Positions 1 through 12,525 of a stretch of 64,000 nucleotides of DNA are shown in pieces. Origin of the DNA: Mucor racemosus (taxonomy: Eukaryota > Mucoromycota > Mucoromycetes > Mucorales > Mucoraceae); the NCBI GenBank assembly GCA_027405735.1, contig JAPEHQ010000006.1, positions 310,001-374,000 of the forward strand, written 5' to 3'. Within the stretch, counting starts at the first letter, position 1. Every line of letters begins with the position of its first letter. The notes beneath the pieces were generated by a model that saw only the letters and a list, made by a program, of their open reading frames with translations, searched no databases and was not told the DNA's origin. The position numbers and the translations under genes are program-made.

Positions 1-288
1 GGTCGTTCAAGAGATGGTGGTCTTCGTCTTGGTGAAATGGAACGTGATTGTTTGATCGGTTATGGCGCCTCCATGTTATTACTTGAACGTCTTATGATTT
101 CTTCAGATGCTTTTGAGGTTCATATTTGTGATAAATGTGGTTTAATTGGTTATTCTGGATGGTGTCAATATTGTAAGAGTTCTAAATACATGAAGACTAT
201 GGAAATACCCTATGCTGCAAAATTGCTTTTCCAAGAATTAATGGCAATGAATATCTCTCCTAGAATGATTTTAGAAGATGCCATTTAA
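1..288 (+). CDS. RET1: RNA polymerase III second-largest subunit, C-terminal end (partial)
   Basis: Only the last 95 codons are in the window; the frame is open from base 1 and stops at TAA 286-288. The protein is the catalytic-core beta-like subunit of RNA polymerase III (RPC2/Rpc128), which makes tRNA and 5S rRNA in the nucleus. It shows the conserved [17 protein letters not shown] stretch, the C-terminal zinc-binding cysteines ([16 protein letters not shown]) and the clamp-anchoring [12 protein letters not shown] motif. The wording of these motifs ([22 protein letters not shown]) fits Pol III rather than Pol I or Pol II second subunits. No intron is visible in this part. The upstream bulk of the gene lies outside the window. 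Confidence 0.95.
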   Translation, partial: GRSRDGGLRLGEMERDCLIGYGASMLLLERLMISSDAFEVHICDKCGLIGYSGWCQYCKSSKYMKTMEIPYAAKLLFQELMAMNISPRMILEDAI

Positions 289-552
289 GATCAAAGCAGT
301 TCTTATTTTTCATAACATATCACTTGCCCCTAAATATTGTAAATAAAAAAAAATCACATTTCTTCACTAATTAAACACATTTGCATGAATCATGACGATT
401 TCATCTACTGTTCCCAGAAACTTGAGTCGGTATCTTCAAGTGATTTCTAACCAATCAAGCATAACCAAGCTTTTCATAATCTATAACATCTGCAAAGCAA
501 ATTCTTATTTTCTCTTTTTCTTTCCTAGTAGTTATTTCTCTTTCTAGTAATC

Positions 553-950
553 ATGTTGAAAATCATCACCTTTTTATTATTCTTATTTGTAGCCTTAATC
601 AGCGGTAAGTTTTGTAATATAACAATGCTGCGTTTAACCGACTTATTGATTCTTTTCTCAAATATAGCTGCCAATGTAGATTATATCATGGCTTTAAAAT
701 CGCCAGTGACAGATAAGACTTACAAAGATGCAAAGACTGATGTAGAGTCTGCTGGCGGTAAAGTTACCTACGAGTTTCGTGCAGCATTCAAAGCTGTTCT
801 TGTATCCTTACCGTCCGAGCATGTAAGCACTTTGAGCACAAAGCCTTACGTTGAGTTTATGGAGGAAGACAAGTCAGGTTTGTGGATAAATATACAAATA
901 TATGAATAATATATTCTAATTTTTAAAACCATATAGTCCATATTGCTTGA
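553..950 (+). CDS. Secreted peptidase inhibitor I9 (propeptide-like) protein
   Basis: Three exons, 553-604, 668-877 and 937-950, give 91 residues; introns of 63 and 59 nt have GTAAGT/ATAG and GTTTGT/ATAG ends. Skipping the second intron makes the protein end in EEDKSVHIA, matching the family better than the unspliced reading. Residues 1-17 (MLKIITFLLFLFVALIS) form a signal peptide. The rest is one inhibitor_I9 domain (YIMALKSP...AGGKVTYEF...KAVLVSLP...YVEFMEED), the fold of subtilisin propeptides and yeast proteinase-B inhibitor Pbi2. Known relatives bind and block subtilisin-like proteases. Unlike Pbi2, which is cytosolic/vacuolar, this copy looks secreted. No attached protease domain follows, so it is a stand-alone inhibitor. 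Family call is firm; the target protease is unknown. Confidence 0.85.
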
Positions 951-2327
951 ATAGTTTATCCAAATTATTTTCTCCGTACTGTAAATATAGTGGCCCCTAT
1001 CAGATTATTATAAAATAAAAATTATGCTTGTAAAAATTGGCTACAAGAAATTATAATTGTATGTTGCAATGCATTCAAAGCATTTTTTCGTCTCGAAATA
1101 GTTTTTTATTTTACTAAAATTAACATTATTTGGCACTTATTTATCATTAGTGTCTTGTAATATTATTTTTGTCTGATGTTTTTATATTAACTGAAGCTGT
1201 AATCGATTGTAGAAGTAACAGTTGTTTTACAGAATCGTTCTTCCACTACCACGAAACAGGCGTTTTAAGTTTTAATAAAAATTTCATGACCGAATTATTG
1301 ATTCAAAGAATTTAAACAAAACCATTTACTATAATTTATATATTCAGTTGCTGATATCCGTGCTGAAATCAGATAAAAATCGTTATGTTATGCACTTTTT
1401 GCACAAGTCCGAGGGTCAAAAAACTATTTTTTGGATCAAATGCTTTATTGCTACATCTTAATAAATTTACTAGTATAAGCTGGGCTCGACAGCATTCCTA
1501 GTTTAACGATCAAATCAATAGGATGCTAAAATATTAATTCTAGATACTGTTACGGTTTTTTATATATTTTGAAATTTTCAGCCCATTTGGATCAATATTC
1601 ATTGATTACAAACATTTTTCCAGTTTCTTTATTTTTTTTAAGCAAAGAGAGATTTTAGCCTGAACACAGCGCTCGACTTCTTCAAAAGTATCTATTATAG
1701 CTAATGAAATCAAAATGTTATTAATATATTTACTGCGCATCAAGTGCAACTTCAAAATTCAATTATGAACTATTGTTTCATTTTATAAAAAGTTTCAAAG
1801 AATATCTGAAACAAACCATCATACAAAATAGTTTTAAAGAAAGAGCGTGTTTTCGTTTTCCTATTTCCACAACACAGGTAAGATAAAACTTTGTAATACT
1901 ATGCTTAAACCCTTGCAGTATTTGCCATTGTAACGGGAGCTCATTTAAATCTATATCGCTACATTTCGTGGGAACTGGTGTCTTTACTGGCTTTATTAGC
2001 TTAGTAGATGCAAATAACAGATAGTCAACTTGTTATTAAAACTTACCAAATGCGCATTGACCTATGGAACCTGATATTTGAAATATTTTTGTTGTCGGTT
2101 TTTACAATTATAAAAAGTGGGCTTCAGATGGTTTCTAAACGGTTTTCGAAGGTTTTAACCCAATATTGAGTCGAATTACTACATAAAATCTTTAAAGACA
2201 ATATATCCTTACTCCATAAACCGTTGATATTTCCCGGAAAATAGAAACATTAATACAAGAATATAAATTCACTGGCCAAACTAGCGTTCGCAAAATGACC
2301 GAGCCTAAACGAACGCAAGCAGTTTCA
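951..2327. other. Intergenic, AT-rich, decayed repeats
   Basis: No gene was supported here. About 2,105-2,215 is a reverse-complement fragment of repeat family D (compare 25,735-25,815: same CAGATGG and ACCCAATATTGA landmarks). The remainder is AT-rich with no long open frame and nothing recognisable. Confidence 0.5.
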
Positions 2328-2866
2328 GTGTCGTATATTTTCAGGTTTGATAAATAATACTTAAAAAGGAATACAATTAAAAGAGAATGAGTAATGAATC
2401 AGTTCTTTAACTGTATAATAAAAACAAGATCTCGTTTATTTAGATATAAAAGTAGGGCCTTTTATATTGATTTGACATTGAGATCTGAGATGTAATTTAA
2501 GGCACTATTGAACTACTGGATCTGTTTGATAGTAATCTATGGATTGGAATCGATCAATCATAATTTAACCATTCTTGCAGAACTTGTGAGTTGTCTTGTT
2601 TCAATGCTGCGCTAAATGTGCTTGTTGGATGTTGATTTGATAGCTACTTGATTGATTAACTGCTGGGATGAAATAATATGGTGCCATAATTGAGACCCAA
2701 GCGTCCTTGGTAATTACTAGATTAAACTTATTACGCTAGGAGTTTCTTATATCCGATATCAAGGCTTTCAACTTCAATAATACATGTCGTAGTCAATAGA
2801 TTGTAATACGTATTGATACTGTAGAAGATGATAACATATGGTACTTGATGGCATTACACAACATAG
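2328..2866 (+). repeat. Dispersed repeat family E, copy 1
   Basis: About 540 bp that matches 42,432-43,345 in the same orientation over its whole length, with scattered substitutions and small indels. The other copy is interrupted by a solo LTR at 42,916-43,273, and this copy supplies the uninterrupted site. No coding capacity was seen. Confidence 0.8.
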
Positions 2867-3413
2867 TATATGATTCGTATTTTTGCCAATGGTCACTCTT
2901 CCAAAAAAAAAAAGCCGAGCAACCTCCGGAAGCGGCCATCTAATGATATTTCCAAGCTTTAAATCTTTAGAAAAAATTACCGGACAGCCCGCACGCGGCT
3001 GTTTAAATATTTCAAAAAGCTATAAGATGATACAACCGGATTAAAAAAGAGTCCATAAAATTACAAATTTAAAGGATTTATATATAAAAGCACTACGGCC
3101 GACCTGTGCTGCACTAAGATGATTTTGTTGTGCCTAGGTGGGCTGCACAGTATGGCTTGATGCGTTGTTGCGCCCACTTAAATAATGGCTAAAAAGATAA
3201 CAAGATGCTGCACATGGGCACCACAAAAGAAACTGCACACGAGCATAACGAAAAGCCTGTATGTGCAGAATTATAATAGATTCTATCCGTGCGTATAACA
3301 TTAATCCCATGTGTGGATAATAGTCAAATTGCCCATAAGCATATCATTATCTCTACTATTTGTGAATAATCATAAAATCTGACCATGAGCCTAGTGAGCT
3401 GATCGTATGGGCA

Positions 3414-4250
3414 GTGCAGTAAAATATGGGTGTAAAATGCGATAAAGAATACTGTTAAAATCCTTCTTTATTAAAATATGGATAATGTGCAATAAAATGG
3501 TTATTCTACGTCTCTATTTATATTATTTGGTGATTATTTACTATCTTGCAATTGCATTGCAATTGTCAACGATTCCATTAATTTTGAGTATAAATGTTGG
3601 GTTGTTTGGCTATTGATTTGGTGGATCAAGAACGGTGTTTTAAATATAGTTTGTCAATCATGCTTTCAGAACAGCCCTTACTTGTTCTACTTGATAAGCA
3701 TGTACTTTTTGTATCTTTTATTTAGGATATCCCACATTACTTTAGTATTTTAGCATCTCTTATTTGAATATTATACCCTTGCTATCTTTATGCAATTGTC
3801 TATTTTGTTACGCCAGGAGATTATATTAATCTCAAAGCTAAAATATGTACTAAATCATTTAATAAAAATAAAGGAAAACTGTTATAAAATGAAAGAGCAC
3901 ACTAAAACTAAAGAACTTTATTATAAGATCGAACCATCTTTTTTTATATTCACATTCTCTAATTATATGACCTGTTTAAATGAGTCTATTTATATATATA
4001 CATATATCCAATCAAATCTAGGTGAAACACACTAGTTCCATATTCCTGCATACACGGAGCTTCATAACATAATACACAGCAATGTAGAACTTAACATATC
4101 AAACTGTGTCGTAATCTTAACCAAGGAATGCACCCAGATCTGTGGATGCAACATATTTACTATATAGTCTTATCTTTGATAGCATGGTTTCAAATGAGAT
4201 GACATTTAATTTAGGTATTTTATGATGGGAATCTAGCTTAGTTCACTTCA
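3414..4250 (+). repeat. Repeat family C, copy 1, itself split by a solo LTR
   Basis: The sequence inserted into family A between GTATGGGCA and GGCACAAATTGG is related to the reverse complement of 25,925-26,875. Its left edge reads TGCAGTAAAA, matching the ends of other C copies. It looks truncated on the right compared with the 26-kb copy. The solo LTR at 3,806-4,153 sits inside it. Confidence 0.65.
3806..4153. mobile_element. Solo LTR, type I (348 bp)
   Basis: Starts TGTTACGCCAGG and ends GGATGCAACA, so it has the TG...CA ends of an LTR. It is flanked by a perfect 5-bp duplication TATTT (3,801-3,805 and 4,154-4,158). A close relative with the same ends lies at 46,154-46,506. No internal retroelement domain is attached, as expected after LTR-LTR recombination. 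Confidence 0.85.
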
Positions 4251-4572
4251 GGCACAAATTGGTTTGTACATGAGTATTGTGTCGTCCTTAAAATTCCATT
4301 GCATATTTTACTGGAATAATGGGTTTTTAAATTACATTTGTTTTTATTAATATAAATTATAGACAATACAATTCAATACGTTATTGATGTAAAGCAATAC
4401 ATGCAAGAACCAATATATTTACGATTATTACCATCATTTGCAGAAATGTTTATGGTTATAATGCTTACAGCAACAATGGTTTTTACTTGAGCATAAACTT
4501 AAAAAAAGCTTACCGCTTGAATTTATATGCAAGCGAAATCTAAGGTTATATATGTTACTTTATCACACATAA

Positions 4573-4914
4573 TGTAATAAGTACTATGATCTTGTAATAG
4601 GTTGAGCCTATTAAGAAAGAAGTACAAAAGGTGGACGTTGTTGGTGTTACTAACTGTAGTTGACTATTACTTTGGTCAATACTTACTATGTATTAAATGT
4701 AATTAATATTGGACAAGTAGTATTAAGTAATAGATCGGTTGGGGTTGTGATAATAAGTTTATTTGGTTTACAATTATCAACAAAGGAAAGAAACAGATAT
4801 TTTTACTAATGTTCAATATCTGATTCAACATTTACATATTTATATGGATTATATAACTGAAACTAATTCATGCAACAATTGTTGTTAAAACATCATGTAA
4901 TGTGAATCATTACA
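4573..4914. mobile_element. Solo LTR, type V (342 bp)
   Basis: Ends are TGTAATAAG...AATCATTACA. A perfect 5-bp target duplication CATAA flanks it (4,568-4,572 and 4,915-4,919). Family A copy 4 near 61,005 has the uninterrupted sequence CACACATAAAATTTAAAC, so this copy clearly gained an insertion. Confidence 0.85.
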
Positions 4915-7031
4915 CATAAACTTTAAACAAATTAACATTCTTTAAACTTATTATTTTAGTTTACGAGTGTCAGCTGTGAAAAGATTTGTTTTCAAGTATA
5001 CAGTAGCTACGATCGAAACTATGGTTGTAAGACAAAACATTAGAGTATTCTTTTTTTTTGTTTCTATATCATTTGAAACTTTATCACTTTTCTGGAACAT
5101 TTCGTGGGTTTGTAGCCAGTTCTAGCTTTTAATTGAGTAGATATAAATATCATGATTGCCTTCGATTTGATCTAGTAATCAAGAAATACGTCCAACATAC
5201 AGTAGTAAATAATGATATTCAATCTCACAGTAGAATGCGGTTAAATGAAAATACCCGTCTCTAACGTAATAGACTGCTACCTACATATATTAAAAACATG
5301 AGTCCCTTATGTTAGAATGCGTATTCAAGCACAAAAAAAGAATACCAACTTGATAGTCTGATATGCCTTATTAAATAGTGAATATCTCCTTGGAATCTCC
5401 AAACAAAAAAAAAGAGAAACAACACACGTAGAAAAGAATTTTCAAGGCTTTACATTATTTAACACAATTAAAACCATGCTAAATTGCTCATTTCAGCCAA
5501 TCTAAAAACTGTATTTCAACGCATCAACCCATAAACTAAACAAAAGAGGCAATATCTGCTACCATAAAAACACACATTTTTCTACCAAAAAAACCGCCTG
5601 TCATATCATACATTCATTAAAAAACTGCAAAAGCGAGCCCGTAGAGCAACGCCGTAATTGAGCATAGCACGATTGAATGGCTACGTCTCTTATACTATGG
5701 TATACAGTATATCTAAGAAGTTTTAAATAAAAAAACGTTTTTTTTTTATAATTTTCTTATATTTAACCACGTACCGTCTGGAAATTCAGATTTTGTAGCG
5801 GACATTTTTCGGGGCTCATTTTATCCTTACCAACACTCATGATTTTGATCAAAAAACAGAAAAATCAAATTTTGATACCAAAATCGACGTTTAAATATAC
5901 TACATTATGAGAGAAAATTGTAGGTATAGATAATACACATTTTATAAAAGCTTAATATTAAATGTTAAGTAATGAAACTTTGTACTTTTGGCCCAAAAAC
6001 GGATTTTTGATTAAAGGATTTTCATGTAATATTTTGCAATAAAAATATTGCATATTTTTTATTGAGCAAATAGAGCGCTAAATTTTTTATATGTGTATAT
6101 TTTTTGGTTTTATAATTGATAGTATAATTAACTCTAAATTTGCAAAACAAGAAAAAAAAAATTAAAAAATGTCAAAATTGATGATCTGGACAAAAATAAT
6201 TTTCAAAATTAATATTCCGCTTATAAGCCTTGTAAGTCTTAAAAATAAGAGATTTCATTATACTTGCGAACTTTTTCAAGAATTACGATGCTGTACCTAC
6301 TTGATTCAAGCTTATTACTGTAAATCTTTATACATGTTAATATTATGTGGTAGTTTATTTGATGATGATATAGATGTACTTTATAATTATTGCGTTAGAG
6401 GCGGTTTACATTAAGTTTTAATTTTATGTTTCCAATATCTTAAACATAAACATAGCCATTACTGAGACAATGCAATTCAATGCGCTGTTGATGTAGAGCA
6501 GTACATGCAAGAGCCAATATATTTACAATTATCATCATTGCAATGGAATTACACACACAAAACTCTTAAAAATAATAAAACAACCTAAATTCCAAATGTC
6601 GCTCATAAAATATGATGCCACTTGAAATGTGAACAACAATAATAAACAAACGTTTCAATTGAACACAATAACAAACGCATGCTAAAAATATGAAATATCT
6701 TTTTGAACCATACATGTCGTGTAGATGATAGCACCCTTGATCATGGCGCAATCAATTACACAAATGAAATATATATCAAAACAGGATTCTATCCAAATCA
6801 ATAATAATAATAATAAACAAAGATATCAATTTAGTCAACTACTCATCTATATTGAAGTTGCACTATCAATATGATGAATAAGATTCGGGCATATAAAAAC
6901 TATCCCTTAAAATCAAAGTTATTACATAAAATAGATATAACAATAATAAACAAAACAACCATTTCCCAAAAGGTCGATATTGTCACACTTGACATCAATT
7001 CCTTATGGTCAATGCTCTACACAATTCACCC

Positions 7032-7352
7032 TGCTACAAAAATAGTAATTAAACAAAAAAAAGCGTTGCGACTACAATTATAACTCTTTGATATTTATTT
7101 AAGATATAAAGTAAAAGCAAAGGTTTATGGATTACCATAGCCTTTGTGATATATATACTATTTTCTAATTCTATTAATAATACAGTAATAAGATCTTGAA
7201 GCAAGATCTTCATGGTTTAGTTCCTAGTTTGGGAGTACCAGTGGTACAATTTGACATTTTAAAGTTTTGTGTGATTTAAGGTTATTAGATCTTAGATGTT
7301 GACTAAGATCAATTTGATTACTAAACAAACTTGGTATATGTAGTTTACTACA
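7032..7352 (-). repeat. 3' LTR of the Ty3/gypsy element
   Basis: 321 bp, ends TG...CA on either strand (TGCTACAAAA...TTTACTACA on the plus strand). Apparently identical to 12,576-12,896. Contains a TATATATA stretch that could serve as promoter core. Confidence 0.95.
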
Positions 7353-7424
7353 TGCTCCCCGGCCAAACACATTGATGAATGTGTTGACAAGAGAAGTAAT
7401 GAAATAGTGTAAAGTAAAGTAGTA

Positions 7425-7464
<40 letters not shown>

Positions 7465-7467
7465 AAA

Positions 7468-10400
7468 TTAAGGTTTAGTCTTGCGACGATTGTGGGGTTT
7501 CGATGTCTGTGATACATCGGCACCAAGTTTCCGTTTACTAGGGTAACTAGAGGGATTTTTGTTATTTAATTTTTTTCGAGAAGTATTATTCTGTTCGATT
7601 AATTTTTGTTTTCTTTCCAAGTCATATTCTTTATTTCGTTTAACCTTTTCCCAATATTTTTTAATAGGAAGAGGAGAAGAGAAAAGGTCAGGGGTGATGT
7701 AGCTATTTTCGCGTTCACCATAACCAACCCATTTGACCAAGTATTCAATAACACCATCTTTGTTTTTTCGATGATCACGAATATCTTCGACTTCAAATGT
7801 TTCTTCTTCAATTGCAGTTTCATCTAGTGAAATAACTTTTAATTCAGAGGGTGTGTATTCTCTATGGAGAAGCTCATTCTTTTCATCACGCAATACGTAA
7901 TTTCCCGCTTTTGTTTTCCTTGCAACAACGTATGGTCCAACATACAGAGGTGCTAATTTATTTTCACGGCCTTCCTTCAGTCTGACCATAACAGGTGTAT
8001 CAAAAGGTATATCAATTATGTAATGTTTATCATCCATCTTTTTATTATATTCCTCGACTAATCTAGTGGTTCTAGTTTGAATAGCAGGGAAAACAATGGA
8101 ATTCATATATTCAGCTCGCTGTTGGAGTTCTGATAGAGAAAGGGCTTTTCGACCATTCAAATTTAAGTTTTCAGTGGATCGATTTGTATTTACTTGACGA
8201 GCAAACATTAAACTAAATGGTGTGCTAGCAGTACGATCCTTGATTTTCATGTTTATAGCCAACTGACAAATTGCCAATCGATCATCCCAATTACGAGTGT
8301 CGTTACCACACATTTTTCGCAGGGTTCGAGTTACAGTTTTTATCGCATTCTCAACACTTCCATTTGATTGACTATAGTATGGAGTAGAGAAACGATGCTG
8401 TATATTTAATGATTTAGTAAGGTGGCTCATTAACGTATTGGACCATTCTTTTCCATTATCACTTTGGATGACGGATAATGCTACGCCATAGTCACCAAAA
8501 ATATTCAGGATAGTTTGGACTACAGTGGTACTTGATTTGTTTGGGATAGCACGAGCAACAACGTATCGTGTACAGAGGTCGATCATTACTAGAATGTATA
8601 CATTTCCTTTGTCAGTGACGGAAAAAGGGCCTACTAAATCAAATGCGACATGATCGAGAACTTGAAAACTGACGATACTACGAGCTGGATTAAATCCCTT
8701 TTTTGAGATATTATGTAAAGCACATTCTCGACAAGTTAAAAGCACCTCTTTGACATCTTGATATATGGTGTTCCAATGGAGACCAAAATAGACATGAATG
8801 TGTTTTACACAACTTTCTATACCAAAATGTCCAATTTCATGAGCATCCTTAATGATTTGAGCACGATCCTTTTCAGGTGGACATACATAATCCGTAACAG
8901 ATGATTTAAATTCTTTACTGCTTAATTTAACGGCTAGTACATTCAGATTTACATCTTTAGAATATATTTTGGTTGTTCGAACAATTTCATTATTTTTGTT
9001 GGCCCGTTTCATCAAAATAAATCTTTGTAATCTTTTCATCTGTTTTTGATTTTCTTCTTCCAGTATCTGATCTTCTTCAATTGGAGGATACAGACGAGAT
9101 AATGCATCACTAAGAACATTATCTATGCCTTTTACGTGAGAGATAGTAAAATTATATTCACTTAATGTCTCCAAGTAATTTTGTAAGGTACTATTTAAAT
9201 TTGTAGATGTAAACATGTATGTCAGGGCAATATGATCAGTTAAGATTTCCAAGTTAGGGTGTCCCCATAATAAGGATCTAAATTTTTGGAGGCCAAACAT
9301 AATTGCAGCAGTTTCACGGCGATTTGTTGACCAGTTGCGTTCAGCTTGATTTAAAGACTTACTAACAAATCCAATGTGTTTAATACGACCTACTTTATCT
9401 TTTTGATATAAGCAAGCAGCAATCCCATACAGACTTGCGTCTACTTGAAGGAAGAATTTATCTTCCATCACTGGGGTATGCAGTATTTGATTCGATAATA
9501 ATATTTGTTTGATTGCGTTGAAACGGTCAGTATGTAACTGTGTCTATTTCTTTTTTACATCATTATCATTTCTTAATTGATCAATAGGTGCAGCTACTTT
9601 TGATAGCATAGGACAGTAATCTCGCAGATGAGATACCACTCCCATAATGCTTTTAACTTGTTTGGCAGTTTGAGGGATTGGCCAATTATCAATATCTGAT
9701 AGACGTCTCATATCAATTTTGGTAATACCAGGTCCAACAACAAATCCTAACAAAAATACAGATGTTTTAAACCAAGTGCATTTGTCCACATTTATGCGTA
9801 AATTAACTGATGTTAATCGATTAATGACTAGGTTTATAAGTCTTACATGCGAGACAGTATCTCTGCTAAATAAGACTATATCATCCACATAGTGTTCAAC
9901 CCCTCCATAAAAGGTATCATCACTATCTTGATTTTTGTTATATTTTTTCATTTCATTTTGAAGTTCAATATGAATATCATTTAGTAAAATGGTCATGCAT
10001 TTCACAAACAATGAACTCATAAATTTTAATCCGTACGGTACTCTAGACCAATGGTAAAACAATCCGTTATAGCTGAATGTAAGAGCTTCCCTCGAATTTT
10101 CGTGTACACTATACGACATGTATGCCTGGTGTAAGTCAATTTTACTTATAATACGTGCATTAGCTGATACTCTATCAAAAATTTCATTGATTTTTGGTAC
10201 AGCGTAATTCTCATGATAATTACGAGATATAGCGGCATTAATTTTTCTTAGATCACAACAAATACGAAGTTTCGTGGGTTTGCCATTAAGATCCTTTTTT
10301 GGTACACATAGCAAAGGTGAGTGATAGGTAGATGAGGGTACAGTCTTTTGAACAATCCCGTTATCTAACCATTCCTTTAATTGTGCTTTTATTTCGTTGT

Positions 10401-12525
10401 GTGCATTGACCGGTAATGGGTACTGTCTCACAAAGCAATCTGATGGATCATCAATTGGGATGTGTACGATACTTTCTTTCATTGAGCAAACAGCTTCTGG
10501 TCTTATTTTTATATTTCTGTCTAATGAATCCTGAATTGATTTCATTAAATGTTCACGTTCGTTGGGTGATCCATAATCAGCATTATCAGGATCATGTTCA
10601 TTTTTTGTATCGTAATTGATATTTTCAAATTGAGACATTTCTTTTTTTGAATCATTTGGCCATGCATGTGCAACACCACTAAGATATATTTTTAACTTAG
10701 GTAGGATATCAGAACCGAGCAAAACATCAAATTCAGTTTTCATCTCATCATTGAATTCAATAATTTCGAATTGATGTCTAAATACGATTCCATTTAAATA
10801 AGTAACTTCCATAGGTTCAGTTTGTCCTACTCTTTTGGTACGACTATTAGACCCATCTTCATTTACAGAGAGAAAATTTAAGTAGCCCATAGTTTTTATA
10901 TTTTTTATATTTTTAAAATCTTTATTTAAAATTGATTTATTTATGAATGATATGTCCGCACCTGGATCAACTTTACCAAGGACTCTAATATTATTCAAAA
11001 GCAAAGGAGTGATTAGCTGAAAAGAATTTTTAATTGTTTGTTTGTTTCTATACTCACAGTATGAGTCATCCTCGAGACATTCACGAAGTAGTTTTTCATT
11101 TCCATCAGCCTTTTGTTTTCCTTTGGATTTCTTTGATTTCTTTTTAATACTATTGTTGGAACTTTGAACAGATAAAACAGCAACATTACCATTTCTCTTT
11201 GCTTCATATTCAGGACATGAGTGACCAAAGAACCACAAAACACCACACCACTTACAAAACGTATTGCTAGTAGCTTTCCTAGGAACATTTTTGTTACCGA
11301 GAAAATTAGGTTTGATAAATTTTTGAGTAGATCCCGAAGGGGAAGCAGCATTAGCGACTTTGTTATTATAACAATCTTTTTCATTATGTTTGGAGGCAGT
11401 ACCACCATGATTTGAGCAATAGAAACCAGTAGTTTCCTTGATACCATTAGGTTTAAACTTTTTGTTTTGGTTCGATTCAACAGAGCCAGCAGGGGAGGTA
11501 CGAGATTTGTTCACAAAGGAGATGGGAGCAGGTTTGGAGTTGTACACGTTAATAGCAGCGGTATAAATCTCATCAATGATCCAGCAATCACGATCCGAAT
11601 GGTTACAATGTAACACCGTATTAATTTGAGTTTGCCATTCCTCAGGGAACCCAGTTAGAAACGCATCGCCAATCGTAGTATTATCCATAGAGTAATTAGC
11701 ATCAGACACTGCCTTGGAGAAACGAGCAGTGTATTCTTCTGTGGATTCTCCAGGTCTCATCTTTGCGTTGAAGACCTCTCTTCTAGCTTGTAATTTAAGG
11801 ATTGCATTGTTACCAAATTTCTTGTTGAAGATGACACCCACTTCGGTCCATGTATTGCAAGATAATACTTCATTATTAAGCCAGTTGTCCAATTCATACG
11901 GTAAAGTCAATGGAACATATCTCTTCCAAATGTTCTCTACATCCTCACCACTAGATGATATCACCTTCTCGAATGACCTAAGGAAATGGTTTACTGATTC
12001 ATAAGATTCATCCTTGGGGAAGTATTTGGTTGTACTAGACTTCAATTGGAACTTGGGGAGATCTTGTTTAGAAAGACGGAGGCCACCAATATTGAGCTTA
12101 CCAATATGCATGTCAACGGAAGCGGATACCTTTTCATTGGATAGTCGAATAGAGTTTTTGAGGACTGATATGTCTTTGTTTAGATTTTCAATTTTCTCGC
12201 GGATTTCAACAGCATGATCGATATCCTTTTGGATCGAAGAGTCAGTGGCGATCATATCCGTATATAAGGATACATATTGGTCTCTTTTGAGGATTAATTT
12301 CTTCAATACAATAATAGGATCCTTCTTAGCGACAGCAGAAGTCTTGATTTCAGCCACATCTGACATCTCAACGTCTTCATCAATGGACTTAGTAGTTTCT
12401 TCTTGGTTTGCTACGATGTTCATTTGCTCTAAATGATCAGACGCAGATATGGGAGGAGGGGTGTCAATACTTGAAGTATTGTTACCAGACAAGGACATAC
12501 CAACAGGGGAGCTTCCAGATGACAT
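7468..12525 (-). pseudogene. Ty3/gypsy gag-pol polyprotein with one in-frame TAG
   Basis: From ATG 12,525 the frame runs 993 codons to TAG at 9,546-9,544. The same frame then continues without break to TAA at 7,470-7,468 (about 1,685 codons in all). In order: acidic gag N-terminus; gag capsid-like region; a degenerate zinc knuckle (CKWCGVLWFFGHSC); protease active site written DPGAD; reverse transcriptase with YVDD about residue 880; the TAG at the RT/RNase H junction; RNase H beginning at LQVDASLYGIAACL; integrase with an HHCC-like zinc region, the D-D-E triad (FDLVGPF, IQSDNGKEW, NGSVENAI); and a C-terminal chromodomain (YLVKWVGYG). The chromodomain of such elements steers integration to heterochromatin. 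The TAG may be a simple nonsense mutation or a readthrough site; the following bases (ACACAG) do not match the classic CAAUUA readthrough context. Confidence 0.92.

Larger units (their letters stand above)
3090..6464 (+). repeat. Repeat family A, copy 1 (interrupted)
   Basis: Begins with about 150 bp of the unit's tail (3,090-3,242, like 62,927-63,068), then switches at a short CACGAG identity to the start of A (like 60,505 onward). It is interrupted at 3,414-4,250 by repeat C and at 4,573-4,914 by a solo LTR. It ends at about 6,464 just inside the dynein-derived fragment (antisense), where it abuts the start of copy 2. Short frames inside (such as 6,169-6,414) are not convincingly conserved as protein. 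Confidence 0.8.

Noticed and set aside
6169..6414. 81-codon frame in repeat A
   Set aside because: Lies in repeat A; corresponding frames in other copies are not kept intact.
7224..7526. 100-codon minus-strand frame with a poly-Lys run across the retrotransposon 3' end
   Set aside because: Produced by reading the 35-T tract; overlaps the gag-pol end in another frame.
9472..9546. Programmed frameshift between the two pol segments
   Set aside because: Both segments are in the same frame; only a TAG separates them, so no frameshift is needed.
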